Assembly (NCBI GenBank): GCA_013397075.1
Contig: VWZS01008147.1
Coordinates: 437,657 to 501,656, forward strand
DNA: 64,000 nt
Direction: 5' to 3'
Source of the DNA: Rhabdornis inornatus
Lineage: Eukaryota; Chordata; Aves; Passeriformes; Rhabdornithidae
Below the pieces are notes generated by a model. That model saw nothing but the letters and a program-made list of their open reading frames with translations, was not told the origin of the DNA and ran no database searches. The position numbers and the translations under genes were made by a program. Of the stretch, positions 1-11,900 are shown piece by piece; positions within the stretch are counted from its first letter, which is position 1, and each line of letters begins with the position of its first letter.

Positions 1-3000
1 CTTCCTGTTTTGGATATCAGATCTGGGGATGGAGAGCTTCCAAACGCTGGCCAGGTCCAAAGTAAGCTGTGCTACACAAAAATAAAAACAATAATATCAG
101 AAGAAGTATTAATACTCGGATGAATAATTGTCTCTCTATTATTTCCTGACTTGCAAGCTTACATGTGTTCTAGGAGGGGGGCAATTTTAAAAGGCATATT
201 CAATTCAATTCCTGCTGGCCAAAGAGATTAAAGCCTCTTGCTCTCACAGCCTTTACATCTCACATGTCAAAGTGATATCCAACAAAGTACACGTCAAGGA
301 CCATCCTCATCCCTGCTGATATTCATACAAAGGGCCTTGGGTTAGGTTTGTGGGCTTGCCCACTGCTAAGTCTGCTGAAGACAAAGGGAATGCTATTTTG
401 CTGTCGTGGAAGGATTTCAGACAGATGGGAAAAGTGGTGAAGTGCTGTGAAATTTCTTGTGAAGGATGATTCAGGAAGAAGAACGTTGGTGGGACACCCA
501 GCCTTAAGAGAGAATGTGACAGCCAGATGGAAAAAGAAAGTTGTGTGTGAGTGTGGATGCCCGTAACAAACAAATGGCTGGTGTTTTAAACACCAGGCCT
601 ACAGCCAGTGTCTCCTTGGCTTTGGTTTAACCTTACAACTTCAGGAAAAATATTTCCCAATTTGCAATCTGGATTTATTCATTAGGGCTGGTCTGACAGG
701 AAATGGAAAAAAAAATACAATAGAATAAAATGAACGTTTGTGACTAGATGGAAAAAAAGTTTAGACTAAAAAAAAGATTACATTTCTCATTTCTTAAGTA
801 CTTTCTAAGTAAAATCTGAGTTTTCTGGTGATTTCTATACCACTAAAGTTAAGGTTTATGTCACAAGGACAGTGTTTGTAAGACACTGAGTTCATATGAA
901 GTGCACACCTAATTTAGAGCAGTCATTGCCTTAACTTTATTTTCAACCAGTTGGATGAAACTGATCAAAATAAGACAGAAGGAACGTGAGAATGTGAAAC
1001 AAACCAAAAGCCCACTGGAGGAAGAGCAGCATCTCCAAGATGCAGGTGAAGCAGCAGCATCACTTTGTGTCTCTGCAGAAAAATGTCAGCAAAAGGAGCC
1101 ACAGCTCAGGGCAGGGAAAAGCCAAGGAGCCATTTCCAGCAGGAAAGATGATGTGGGGAGGTGGAAACTGCAGGAATGAAACTCTCTGCCCTGCAGGAGC
1201 TGAACCCAGAGCTGCTCTCGAAGGGGTTGAGTGTATTTTAGCCAGACATGTACAAATTTCCACTCTGTCCCTCCCAAACACTGCCGCTGCCCAGCACACT
1301 TCAATGTACATGGAAAATTATTTCCTTCCAGATGTTCCTACTTAGAGCTCAATAACTGCCTTCAACTATATGAGCATCACATTAAAAACACTAATAAAGG
1401 GGCTAAAACCATGAACTCGTGTTCCATTATGCTATGGTTAACTGGTACTAAAAATCTAAACATGCACTAGACCAGGACACACAGCATTTACAGGCACAGT
1501 TCCCTTGAATTTTGTCTTTCTAAATAATCCACAAAACTCTGGACTCCATTGGTTTTCAGATTGTTTTAGTGATTTGAACTGGTGGTTACTCCTCTTTGAG
1601 GCTGAGCATGAAGAGGAGGACCCAGGCACACAGGAGAGCACAGGTGAAATATTTGCCACTGGGAAGGAACCTTCTATTACCTGTGCCCAAAATGACCATT
1701 GGCTATCAATTTTTCTTTTCTGACAGGCTCAGAGATGCTCAAACCCACACATTTGTGCCACAAAACTGAAGAATTAAGTGGAGCTGAAGCAGCAGAAAAG
1801 ATGGGAGCCAAAGGCAGGAAATGCCCTCACCTGCTCCCCCAGCCTGAAGAATCATTCTGCAGTGGCAGACCACATCCCTTCCCCATCAGTCCAGGAGTGA
1901 AGAAGCAGGCAGGATATTAAATTAAGTTCTCATTATGATCACTGTCCAACGATCTGTTTCTGAACAGGCAACAAAAACCCAAGAGGCAAGCTACAATATG
2001 CACGTGATCAGAGTGAAAAAAAAATATCTAAAAATATTAAATATAGTAACACTCCATAGTTTTTAGGGATGTGAATCTTGTGTGGACTAGAAAGGTGGAG
2101 TCAGGTGTCCTAAATGGGCACTGCTGCCCTGGCAGAGGGTTGGTCTCAGTGGGGTCTGTGTGTCTGCCCTTGTGTCAAACTCAGGGACTGATGCTCATTT
2201 CCAGAATTCAGAATGGGTGCAATTTAGGTGATTTAACTCATATCATCCTTTTAGTACCAATAAATCAGCCCAAGTATCCCAGACTGGGATTATCAGTGAC
2301 TGAATCAGCAAAAGCTTTTAGGAAAGATTTGGTTAATATTCTTTTACCACCTCATACCTGCAGTGGTTAAAAGTTCCATTATCCCATACCCTGCTCTGAT
2401 TTATTTATTCATCTGAGCTAAAAATGCTCTTTAGCAATCTCACCCCCTCATTCCTAGAAAACAGAAATGATTCATTTGAACTCTTTTTTTTTCCTCCCAC
2501 CCCCATGGGTCAGGGTATTTCATGACAATGAACTGGAGGAGTCAGAGGTGTTTTATCTGTCTGCCTTGTGCTTTGCATGTGGTGTCCAAACCAGAAAGAC
2601 TTTTTATTTTGTGATCATTCTGAATCACAGGAATTTCTGCTTCAATTCTTGCTTTGGCTCTGCCCTTTATTCTTTTTTGGTGTGTCATTTTATTGGTTCC
2701 AAGGCCAACGAAATCCTTCGGGATGACAGATTATTTATCCACAGGTATGTTTTTCTTACTACTGATGAAGTTTTTCTTAGTATTGGAGTGAGTAACTTTA
2801 CAAATGAGACATTTTTAAAGTACAATGAATGTCCTTCAGTCCAATGCTAGAGTGGATTAGCAAGGATATAAGACTTGAAACATTTTGTTCATGAACTGTA
2901 TACAATTCATGGACTTGAAAATGAGAACTAAATTGAGTAAAAAGAAAAAAAAATATTTATTCATCCTAAAGTTTCACTGGCTTTCAAAGCAAGATTTTCT

Positions 3001-3635
3001 TCCAGAGTTTCAGGCCATTAAGAATGTCTGTTGGAACCATCCCCTATACTTAAAAATCTGTAGATTCCTCTGGGAATAATTATAGACCAAAATTCCAGCT
3101 AATTTGGTTTCTTCTTCCCCTCTAGATAACAGTAGCTGTCAAATATTTTCACAGTTTGGATTTTTTCCCTGGACCACTAAATTACATTGTGCCTTCAATG
3201 CAGGAGAATCATTTGTTCTGCCAAATATTGTTGGGATTGAGGGTGGTTGGCTCTGTGCACTTTGATCCCATCCCTCTGCTGCTTTGTTACTGCACAGGTC
3301 AATCCTGAAGGTAAATTTCTATTTATGCAGAGAGAAATGTTTCCCCCTCCAACTGTGATGCATGCTTGCAGTTCAATTAAGTGATGCTGAATCCATTTCT
3401 GATTTGAAGGTTTCTCTCAGCTTTGTAAAAGGCTCAGTCACACAGCTCAGGGCCATTGTCTTGCTTCCCCTGCCACACCACAGAGACCAGAGTGAGAAAG
3501 ATTCCCTTCATTCCAAATCATATAATATCATATAATATCTAATAATCAGAGAGAATTCCCTTCATTCTCTTCAGCTGAGGGCTTTTCTCCATCTCTGCAG
3601 ACATGAAGGGAATTCCCTCTGATCCACAGAATGGA
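1..3635. other. Non-coding flank downstream of NPEPL1
   Basis: No coding exon, RNA gene or well-defined mobile element is recognised here. Open frames are short, unsupported by splice context and not similar to any protein I know. A local AT-rich direct repeat with unit ATATAATATC lies near 3,518-3,541. It is followed by repeated ATTCCCTTCATTC words just before the CR1 element. Confidence 0.6.
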
Positions 3636-4086
3636 GAAGTCCAGAGGAGGCCGTAGGGATGCTCAGAGGGCTGGAGCTCCTCTCCTGTGAAGACAGGCTG
3701 AAAGAGCTGGGGTTCTTCAGCCAGGAGAAGAAAAGGCTCCAGAGAGAGCTCAGAGCCCCTTCCAGTGCCTAAAGGGTTCCAAGAGAGATGGAGGGGGACT
3801 GGGGACAAGAGTGTGTAGTGACAGGACACAGGGAATGGCTTCAAGTTGAAAAAGGGCAGATTTTATCAGCTATTGGGAAGAAACTCTTCCCTATGAGGGA
3901 ACCACCTCACACCTGGAGTTGGTTTCCCAGAGCAGCTGTGGCTGCCCCATCCCTGGAGTGTCCAAGGCCAGGTTGGACAGGGCTGGGAGCAGCCTGGGAT
4001 GATGGAAGCTGTCCCTGCCCATGGCAGGAGGTTTGGAATTAGACAGTCTTTAAAGTCCCTTCCAACCCAAACCATCCCATGATTCC
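3636..4086 (+). mobile_element. CR1 LINE, 5'-truncated 3' end (sense)
   Basis: This stretch follows the avian CR1 3' region in order: GTCCAGAGGAGG, GGGCTGGAGCTCCTCTC, AAGACAGGCTGA, GGCTCCAGAGAG, AGTGACAGGACA, GGGAAGAAACTCTTCC, CCATCCCTGG, AAGGCCAGGTTGGA, CCCTGCCCATGGCAGG and CCTTCCAACCCAAACCAT, ending at CATGATTCC. About 450 bp of 3' end is left, as is usual for 5'-truncated CR1 copies. It covers the tail of the reverse-transcriptase ORF plus the 3' UTR and cannot move. Family membership is secure from the pattern; the subfamily is not assigned. Confidence 0.93.
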
Positions 4087-7000
4087 CCCTTCCTTCACGG
4101 AGGACTGGTCCAATCCTAAATAATTCCTCCACGAGTATTTCAGACTCATGGTCTCATTGCTGGCAGCCTCCCCTACACTAAATTCTCTCTGGTGCCTGGA
4201 ACAGCTGTTTATTCCTCCAACTTGGGCCTTTGAGATGTAAATAGTGTAATCCGACTTCAAGAGGCAAGGAAATATTAGCAGAATTTAATGTAAATATTGT
4301 ATAAATCATCCCAAAATAGCATGGCCACGGGATCAGCCAAAGACACTAACTGAAAGTTAAACAGACTAAGTAAATACAGACTAAATATATTCCCCTCCTG
4401 GAATTGCCACTGGAAAGGATCCAGACAGGAAATAGGTTAAAATACAGTCTTGTGGCAGTGATATTAAAAAGCCATTGGCCCATTTGGTGACATTTATAAT
4501 GAATTTTATGTACTCCATACATTTTTAATACATGCCGAGTTAAATATTATCAAATCTATAAAAAGATTATGGAAAAAAATGTCTGGTTTCATATGGGTGG
4601 ACGCTGCCTGGAACTCTCTCTGTGGGTTTTGTGTAAGAGAAGTGTTTGAAAGAAAACATGAAAGGGAAGAATAAAAATCCCTGCACAGCAGTTTTGGAAA
4701 ACGATTGCTTTCCCATCCAGAGCCCAGAAGACATCACATACCAAGGCAACAGAATTTCCAAGACACAAACCACAATGGGGACAGAGGAGGGAGATGTACT
4801 AATTCCAACCCTTACACATGCAAATGGAGAAAAATCAATTTAATTGCCTAGTGTGCCTTTGTGCAGCTTTCAGGGTCAGTGCAGTGTAATACAAAAGGGC
4901 CCTTTGCCTCTATGGATGCTTTCCCAGCTGTAGCAAACGTGGTTAGCAGCAGCTTTGTGCACAGGTAACTAGAAAATAAAACACGCCCTGACTCACCTGG
5001 AGCAACCTTGGAACACATGTGCTTGTCTTGATATCCCAAAGATTAATTTCCAAAAAACTACTTTGTCCAAAAGTTTGTCCACATTACAAACAGGATGGGG
5101 TTTCTGTGCCTCCCTCTCACACTGGTCCCAGGGAGAGCAGGGGGTGTTGATCTCTCCACACCCAGCTCCAAACCAGAGGCTACAGGTAAAGTCCAACATA
5201 CCCAAAGGGAACCCAAATCTCTACTGCACCTTCCCAGGGTCAGAACTGCCCAGCAGAACTTAATTCCTAAATATTGTTTTAGGAATCCATCTTTCTGGAG
5301 CACCAGGTAACATGTCTGTGGCCATTTCCCAGTTCAGACAGCGTTTGGCAGTGCCAAAATGGGATAGAACACACTGTTGGCTAAATTTCCTCCAGGCGAA
5401 ACAGAACAAAACCAGAAAAGGCCTTTCCTGCAGAAAGGGTTATGAGTTGAACATATCACAGACAGGTTTTCCACTGACTGAGCACCCAACTTCACTTTAA
5501 CAAGCAAACCAACAGATCAGCCTTGTCCTCCCAAGTCTGCCACACATTTCACAGCAAACTGCTGCCCAGAGGACATTGCTGTCACAAGATAAAGAGCAGG
5601 GATGGTCTGGAGCAGGGCAGGGACACTTCTTAACTCACCTGCTGCCTATATCAGCTTCCACTGGGCCATCCTGGTGACAGCAGCACAGCCCCTAGGAGGA
5701 AATGAGGAGATCTCCTGTAGGGATGCATTGGCTGGTGGTTGCCAACCTCCTTTTAAAAAGTGCTGGGCTCCCAGCTGCAGAAATTTAAGCTCTAAGTCCT
5801 ACAAAACACCACAAAGAGGCACCTCCCTGGCTCTGTGACACTGCTCTGGCTCCTGTGCTTGCTCAGGAGGCACCTGAGGAGGGGGGAGGACACCTGGGAA
5901 CCTGGAATTTGGGGGTCCCCAAGTTCAGGTCTCTGACACTGAGGTGACCTCAGTACCTCTGAGGGCTGGAGGATCCAGGGTCAGAGGGTTTGCAAAGCTC
6001 TGCAGGTGCTCCCTGCCCAGCATGGGAGTGTTTGTATTTAAAGTTGCTTAAGTGGTACCAGAACACACTTCAAGTGCAGACCTAAACCCAGGGGTCAAAG
6101 CTCTGGTGTCTGGAAGTGTTTCCTGTCAATAACTGCTGCTGTGTCCCACAGAAGGGCCTGGGGAGATTTCTGTGTCAGTGACACAGGGACACACGGCCAG
6201 GGTGGCTTCTGGAACCTGCTCACCCCAGGGATTGGCAGTGGTGGCAGCTGCAGGGACAAATTCCAGCTCTGCTGCTCAACATGGGCTTATTTCTTATTTT
6301 GCTAATGACCCCACATATTAATTTCTAGGTGTTTGCTATTTGTAAGGCAGTTTTGGGATCTCCCCTTTTGAAGATTGCTTCCATGTCTCACACCAGGATA
6401 CTTCAGGGCAAAAACAGGAGTTAAAATTGCCCAGCACCCAGAAACTGGTGAGTAAACTAAAGGAACTGAAATTCTGCTCATTAGGGTTAAGAAACAGCGT
6501 GAGCTTAATGGGAATGATCCCAGTGCAAGCTCTGTGAAACACAGAGAAAAGAGAATCATTTATCTGGCAAACACAGCTCACAAATCATTGTCTTGTGTAG
6601 GTCCAAAGCTTGAGCTCTGGAGAATAGACCTTTTACCAGAACAGAAGGAAATAATAATGTACATGAGGAATAGCAAGAGATTCGAAAGAGAGAGCCTTGA
6701 TTTTTATTTTGTATCTCTGATACAGGGAAAGCATCAGACTTTTTTAATATTAGAGGTTGAATTAATTTATTTTATTGTCCTTCAGCGAAGTTCAGCTGGT
6801 TTTCAGGTTTTGATTTCCCAAACATCTCATTTGCTATTCACGTTTTTCTTAATAGATTTCTTTAATACGAGGTACTTAGTTTTAAGAAATGGCTTCTATT
6901 AAGTGCCTTCCAAATTAAATCCAGTGGAATTATATGCCTTGAGACACAGCAAAATTGAAGAACATGATAATCAGGCATCAAAATCAAACTTCTCTGTTAT

Positions 7001-8069
7001 CATTCAGTGAATAACATCAGAATTGAGCTTTGTGCCACAAAGCCACAGGCTATTTTTTATGTAAAAATCTGGCAAACCACTACATTTCAAAATTAGAATT
7101 GATTAATTTGAAGAATGCTTCTACAAAATGGAGATTGAAGATGATCTCAGAGCACTGAGATTAGAACATATTGCTATTTGCCTCAATGCTGAGTCTGTAA
7201 TAAAAGTAACTTCATCAACACATTTCCCACAGCCGCTTTTGGTACCCAGGTAGTGCTTCATGCCAAGTGTTAAGAATGACCATAGGCAGAACTAATTCAG
7301 ATACAGATTTCTTAAAACTCAAGTGGACCAGGGAGCCAGAACAGCAAGGGAGAAAGAAATACAGAAGTAGTGAAGTTCTCGGGTTGTTTTTTCTTTTAAG
7401 TTACATTTTGTCTATCAAATAGGGCCACACAATCAGAATGAAACACATTCCTTCTCCCTTCTGCACTATGCTTTCCAAGAAGTCTTCAATCAAAAAGACT
7501 CTTGGTGTCCCTCAGTCTTGGAACTCCAGCTAAAACCAAGAGCAGTTCTCCAGAGATCCCCTCAATAGGGAGGGAAAGGGACAATCCCTCACAGCTCAGC
7601 TTGACTTGACCTGCAAAGCAGCCAAGGGGATCATGGGGGGGATTTCTCACCACTGATGCTGCTGGAGCCAGGAAATGCTTCCAAAGGCTGATGCTGGAGC
7701 CCCAGGACAGGGACTTGGTCTCTCTGTTCCCAGCCCTGTCACTGCCATGACATCAACTGGGGCCAGTCACTTCCCGTGGGTGTCCCAGCCAAACCAGTGC
7801 CTGGAAGTTCCCTGTGGCTTGCACAGGAACTCACACTGAGCATCCCTGACTGCTGCTGCATCAAATGAAGTGAATCAGAAAGTTCTGCAGAGCTGCCCCA
7901 AAGCACTCACTGCAAGCTGTTCGTCTCTCAGCTCTGAGTGCTGGGAAAAGGAATGTGAACAGGGTAATGATGTTGCACACAAAGTTTTGGAGCACTCAGC
8001 GTTCTCAGAAATGTAAATAACACCACAAAACACCACATGGGATATGTAAGCTTCTTTAATAATAATAAA
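4087..8069. other. Non-coding flank with no recognised gene
   Basis: This is intergenic DNA between a CR1 copy and the inferred 3' end of NPEPL1. No exon with matched acceptor, donor and coding similarity was found on either strand, and no tandem repeat stands out. A distal part of the NPEPL1 3' UTR could extend into its right edge if a further polyadenylation site is used. Confidence 0.5.
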
Positions 8070-8075
8070 TTTATT
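8070..8075 (-). terminator. NPEPL1: Candidate NPEPL1 polyadenylation signal (AATAAA)
   Basis: On the minus strand AATAAA lies about 720 nt beyond the NPEPL1 stop codon. A GT-rich stretch (TGTGGTGTTTTGTGGTGTT, around 8,020-8,040) follows within about 30-50 nt, as expected for a downstream element. Other A/T-rich hexamers exist in the area, so the true 3' end needs transcript data. Confidence 0.5.
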
Positions 8076-8792
8076 AAGTGGCAAGAAGCCACACTGCTTT
8101 GTAAACCGATTTTACTCAATCACAGTTCCTCTATTGTTTTCCTCATTTAACATGAATACATTCTGTAATTTGTATGTGAAACAATTACATAGAGATATGT
8201 TCTGAACCTCTCTTGCTGATTTTACTGGTCAGAACATTAAAACATGCGGAAACAGCACCTTATTAAAACTATAGGCCTCTTCTCATTACATCTCCTTTGC
8301 TGCTAAGCTAAATTGTCTCTGAATAAGCCAAGTCTACAGAATTTTTTTTCTTTGTTCTCTGTGTTCTGAGATGTAGTGGGGCCTGCAGAAATATCTGATA
8401 AAACCTCACATATAATAAGTAAATCAGAAGGCTTTGTAAGCAATAGCTGCAGTTGCTTCTTCAGACTAAGAGCTTCTCATGCATTAATGCACTTAGTTAG
8501 GTTTTGTGAGGAGCTCAGAGGAGGACATGGCCTCTTCCTGATATAGTTAGTTGAGCCTGGACTCTGCACCACTGATATCATTCAGCAACTGTGTGCACCA
8601 ATAATTTAAAAAAAAAAACAAACGAAACAATACATCAGGCTGTTTTTATCAGAAACAAGTAATAAATCTTATCATGATAGTAAAAAAAAACCAAAAAAAA
8701 CCAATGGCAATTTCTGACGTGTGACATTTCATTGCTTGAGAACAGATCAGTGCAAAGTGAGGTAACCCCACACCCTGGCAGGGCTGGGGGTG
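8076..8792 (-). other. NPEPL1: NPEPL1 3' UTR (inferred)
   Basis: This stretch lies between the TGA of NPEPL1 and the candidate AATAAA signal. It contains short A-rich runs (8,611-8,630 and 8,683-8,702) and no recognised element. The extent is inferred from the polyadenylation signal alone. Confidence 0.45.
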
Positions 8793-8951
8793 TCAAACCA
8801 GGCGCCGTCTCTTGGAGTCCCTCTCCATCTCTTCAGGGGGAGAGTCCCCATTGCAGCCCAGGGGAGACACCAGGTTTAGCAAAGGGTCTTCAGAGGCCCC
8901 CCCAAACAGGGACAGCAACAAAGCCACGCCGTAGCCAGTAGCTCGCTCACC
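8793..8951 (-). CDS. NPEPL1: NPEPL1 exon 12 (terminal coding exon)
   Basis: Starts after TTGTTCTAG and encodes 52 residues beginning GERATGYGVALL and ending SKRRRLV, then TGA (8793-8795). It completes the M17 catalytic domain and adds the acidic-then-basic tail typical of NPEPL1. The tail after LGC (NGDSPPEEMERDSKRRRLV) differs from the human tail as remembered but keeps the final KRRRLV. A run of seven G encodes part of LFGGAS. Confidence 0.95.
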   Translation of the reverse strand, partial: GERATGYGVALLLSLFGGASEDPLLNLVSPLGCNGDSPPEEMERDSKRRRLV

Positions 8952-11900
8952 CTAGAACAAAACCAAAACCACACAGTTCACACTTGTAGGACTTGGATTA
9001 GTTTTAATTTGGCTACTCATCCAGAGAGAGCTGTGGTGGTCAGCAGCCACAGCCAACCCCTGTATCCTCACTGCCACTGGAATCTGTCCCAGCTGGATTA
9101 AACCAAGACATGAGAACAGAGCTCCCACTGACTTGTGGGTGGAGAGAGGCCAGCATTGTTCAGGGTAAGGGATCTCCCACCCAGCCCGAGCATGAGTTTG
9201 GAATATGAGCTGAATAAACTGGGTTTAAAAGAAAAAAAGAAGCAAGTGGAGTGAATTGGCCTGGTTTTTAGGAAAAAAAAATATACACAAGTTTCACCAA
9301 AGGGAGGAGAGAAAATCTCCAAGAGGGAACATATTTTTGGAAGGATGATCAATTCTGGTCAATCATCTTAAAACAATATGGTTGAAAATGGAAGGCTGGG
9401 ATTATTGCCATGAACAGAGACCAGGCAAGTTGTCAATGCTCACAACGATAAAGATGTCACTGACTGAGGTGGCTGTTGAATATTTTAAAACCAAAATGAA
9501 AAATACAAACAGATGAAACTACCAAACCAAGAAACTCGCAACAGAGGCAAGTCAGTGCTTTTCTGAAGGACCCTTCTCCACCTATTAGTGCCCCTCTGAA
9601 CTGGATGCACACAATGCAGAGCTCCTGCAGGCAGCAGCAGGTGTGTTTCCCCAGCCTGTGTGCCCAGGGAGGGGCAGGAACACTCACGGCGTGCACGGGA
9701 GCAGCGATGTCGATGTGCACCCACACCCCAGGCCAGTCGAAGCCAATGTGAGAGGCAATGAAAAGCCCAGCACAGGAGCTTGGGGTATTGTCTCTGTCCT
9801 GTGGGAGCAATAAAAATGCAGTTGGTCTCGCAAGCAAAGAAAATGTAAATGGTTCATTTTGCCTAGAGGAAAGACAGTTATGCAAATCCCGTTCAAAGCT
9901 TAATGAATGGCCCTAAAACAGTCTTAAAAAAAACTTTACTGTAAATCCTTGGCTTAGTCCCTACCAGCAGTGTGGCCCTGCTCAATCTCTCTTCTACCCA
10001 CACTCCTTTCTGCAGAGCTTTTGGAATCTCACTGCACACTGGAACTCTCAAATGCAGCAAAAGCATCTGCAGCAATTCCGAGCCCTCCGTCCCCTGTTTC
10101 CTGGTTTCTGCACCCCCAGCTAGTCCCCTGCTGGTGATGTATGATCTGAGGAATGCCCTTCTTGATTTCCTAAAAGGTCTCCATCCAGGAATTCAGTATC
10201 CATTTAGAGCCATGTTCAAAAGGCAAGCAGCCTAAAGATAACTCTGCAGCAGGTCACCCTGTTTAAAACTGCCATTAAATACAGCCTGCAGAGCCCCAGG
10301 TGAAAGACCCTGAAGACCAGGACAATATGACCCATTTCTAAAAGGTGACCCCATTAAGAGCTTTCAGCAGGCCAGCTCATTGCCTAGAAAACATACATTT
10401 TTATGTGAGAGAGAAATTTGGAAGAAAAAATAAATCTTACTGCTACAGAGTTCTTCATATCAGCTACAGCAGAGGTAAATTCACTGAAGTGGAGCTCAGG
10501 GCAGTACACCAGAGGATGGACCAAGTCTCCACAGTTCCTGCCAGCTTTAACACAAGCCTTTTCCCACTCCTCATTATTTGTAAGGACAGCAGCATGGTAT
10601 TTTCCTGTAGCAATTCCCTGGTGAGGTAAAGGAAAAAATCAGGAAGAAGTCACCTTCCACACTGGTGATCAATATAACCATGTATAAACAGGAACAGGTG
10701 CTAGAAAATAATGGTGTTAAATTTGTACCCTTGTACCACTCTGTGTATGACTTGAAATGGAAGCCATTTCATGGACAAGAAAATCCTGACCACTATTAAC
10801 AAATTGGTTCTGGTAATTATAAATTGAATTGCAAACCTGGAGTACTGTCCCACTTACATCAGCTGCTGATGTCATCAGAACACCACTTTTAAGTATGCAA
10901 AAACAAAAAAGTCGCATGAAGAACAGAAAAACTGAGTTATAAATGTAAAGTGTTATACCTGAGCTCCAGTAAGAGTGGCCATATCCAGAATGATATCAGC
11001 TCCAAGGTCTTTGCAGGCGTAAGCGACTCCATCAGCCAGGATCAGGCGACCTTCTGCATCAGTGTTATTGATTTCCACAGTTCTGGAGCAAGAGAGGCCA
11101 TGTCAGACTGCAGTGCCTCAGGCTGGAAGTCAGGACTCATCTGTCTGGACTAGAATACTTCAGAGAGCAGCCTCAGACCTCATGTGCTTCTCTTATTTGA
11201 CTCTGCAAGTCTGCAGGGCTGCTACTCCCCAGCTCCAAGCATCCAGACAGAGCACACAAGGAAAAGGGAAATGACAGCACTGCCCTTGTGGCAGGTTCTA
11301 CTTGTTGAGCCTGTGTGATGCCTTGCTGAGATTCTACAAATTACTGCCAAAGAAGCAACATCTGCCCTTAAAAAAGATTCTGATCTATTGGTGGCCTGTC
11401 TTTGCTGCTTTGCCACACAGTGCAGCTGCAAATGGACATGGAAAACTGGTTCTACTACAAAAACCACCTAAATCTGAGTGCTTTAAGGGAAGTGCAGCTC
11501 ATGATATATATGTATTTTGATGTATATTTACATACCCCACAGGAAAATCCAAGCACACTTAAAACTCACTACTATGGATGTCTGAAATGCAATTATCAAT
11601 ATTTAGGGAAGCTGATTTGGGGACAGCTTCACAATCTGCATGGCTCTCAGATTAACAGAAAAATGATGCTTGTTCTGTTTATGGGAAAGGGATAGATACA
11701 ATCTTACTTTCCAGAATAAAGAACATGAATGTCATCAGGTCTTGTTGCACGTGGTCCCACTGCATTCTCAGCCAGACAGAAAACAGCATGAAGATTGTCC
11801 TTAAACCCCTGTAACAACCAGAGGGGAGAAATGGCTTTTGATTCACATCAAGCTCATTTATTGGGACTGAAATCAGTGAGGGATTAAGAGTTCTTGACAG

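Noticed and set aside
3539..4260. Overlapping 70-100 codon frames
   Set aside because: They lie across a truncated CR1 3' end, mostly its non-coding part, and are shadows of the element.
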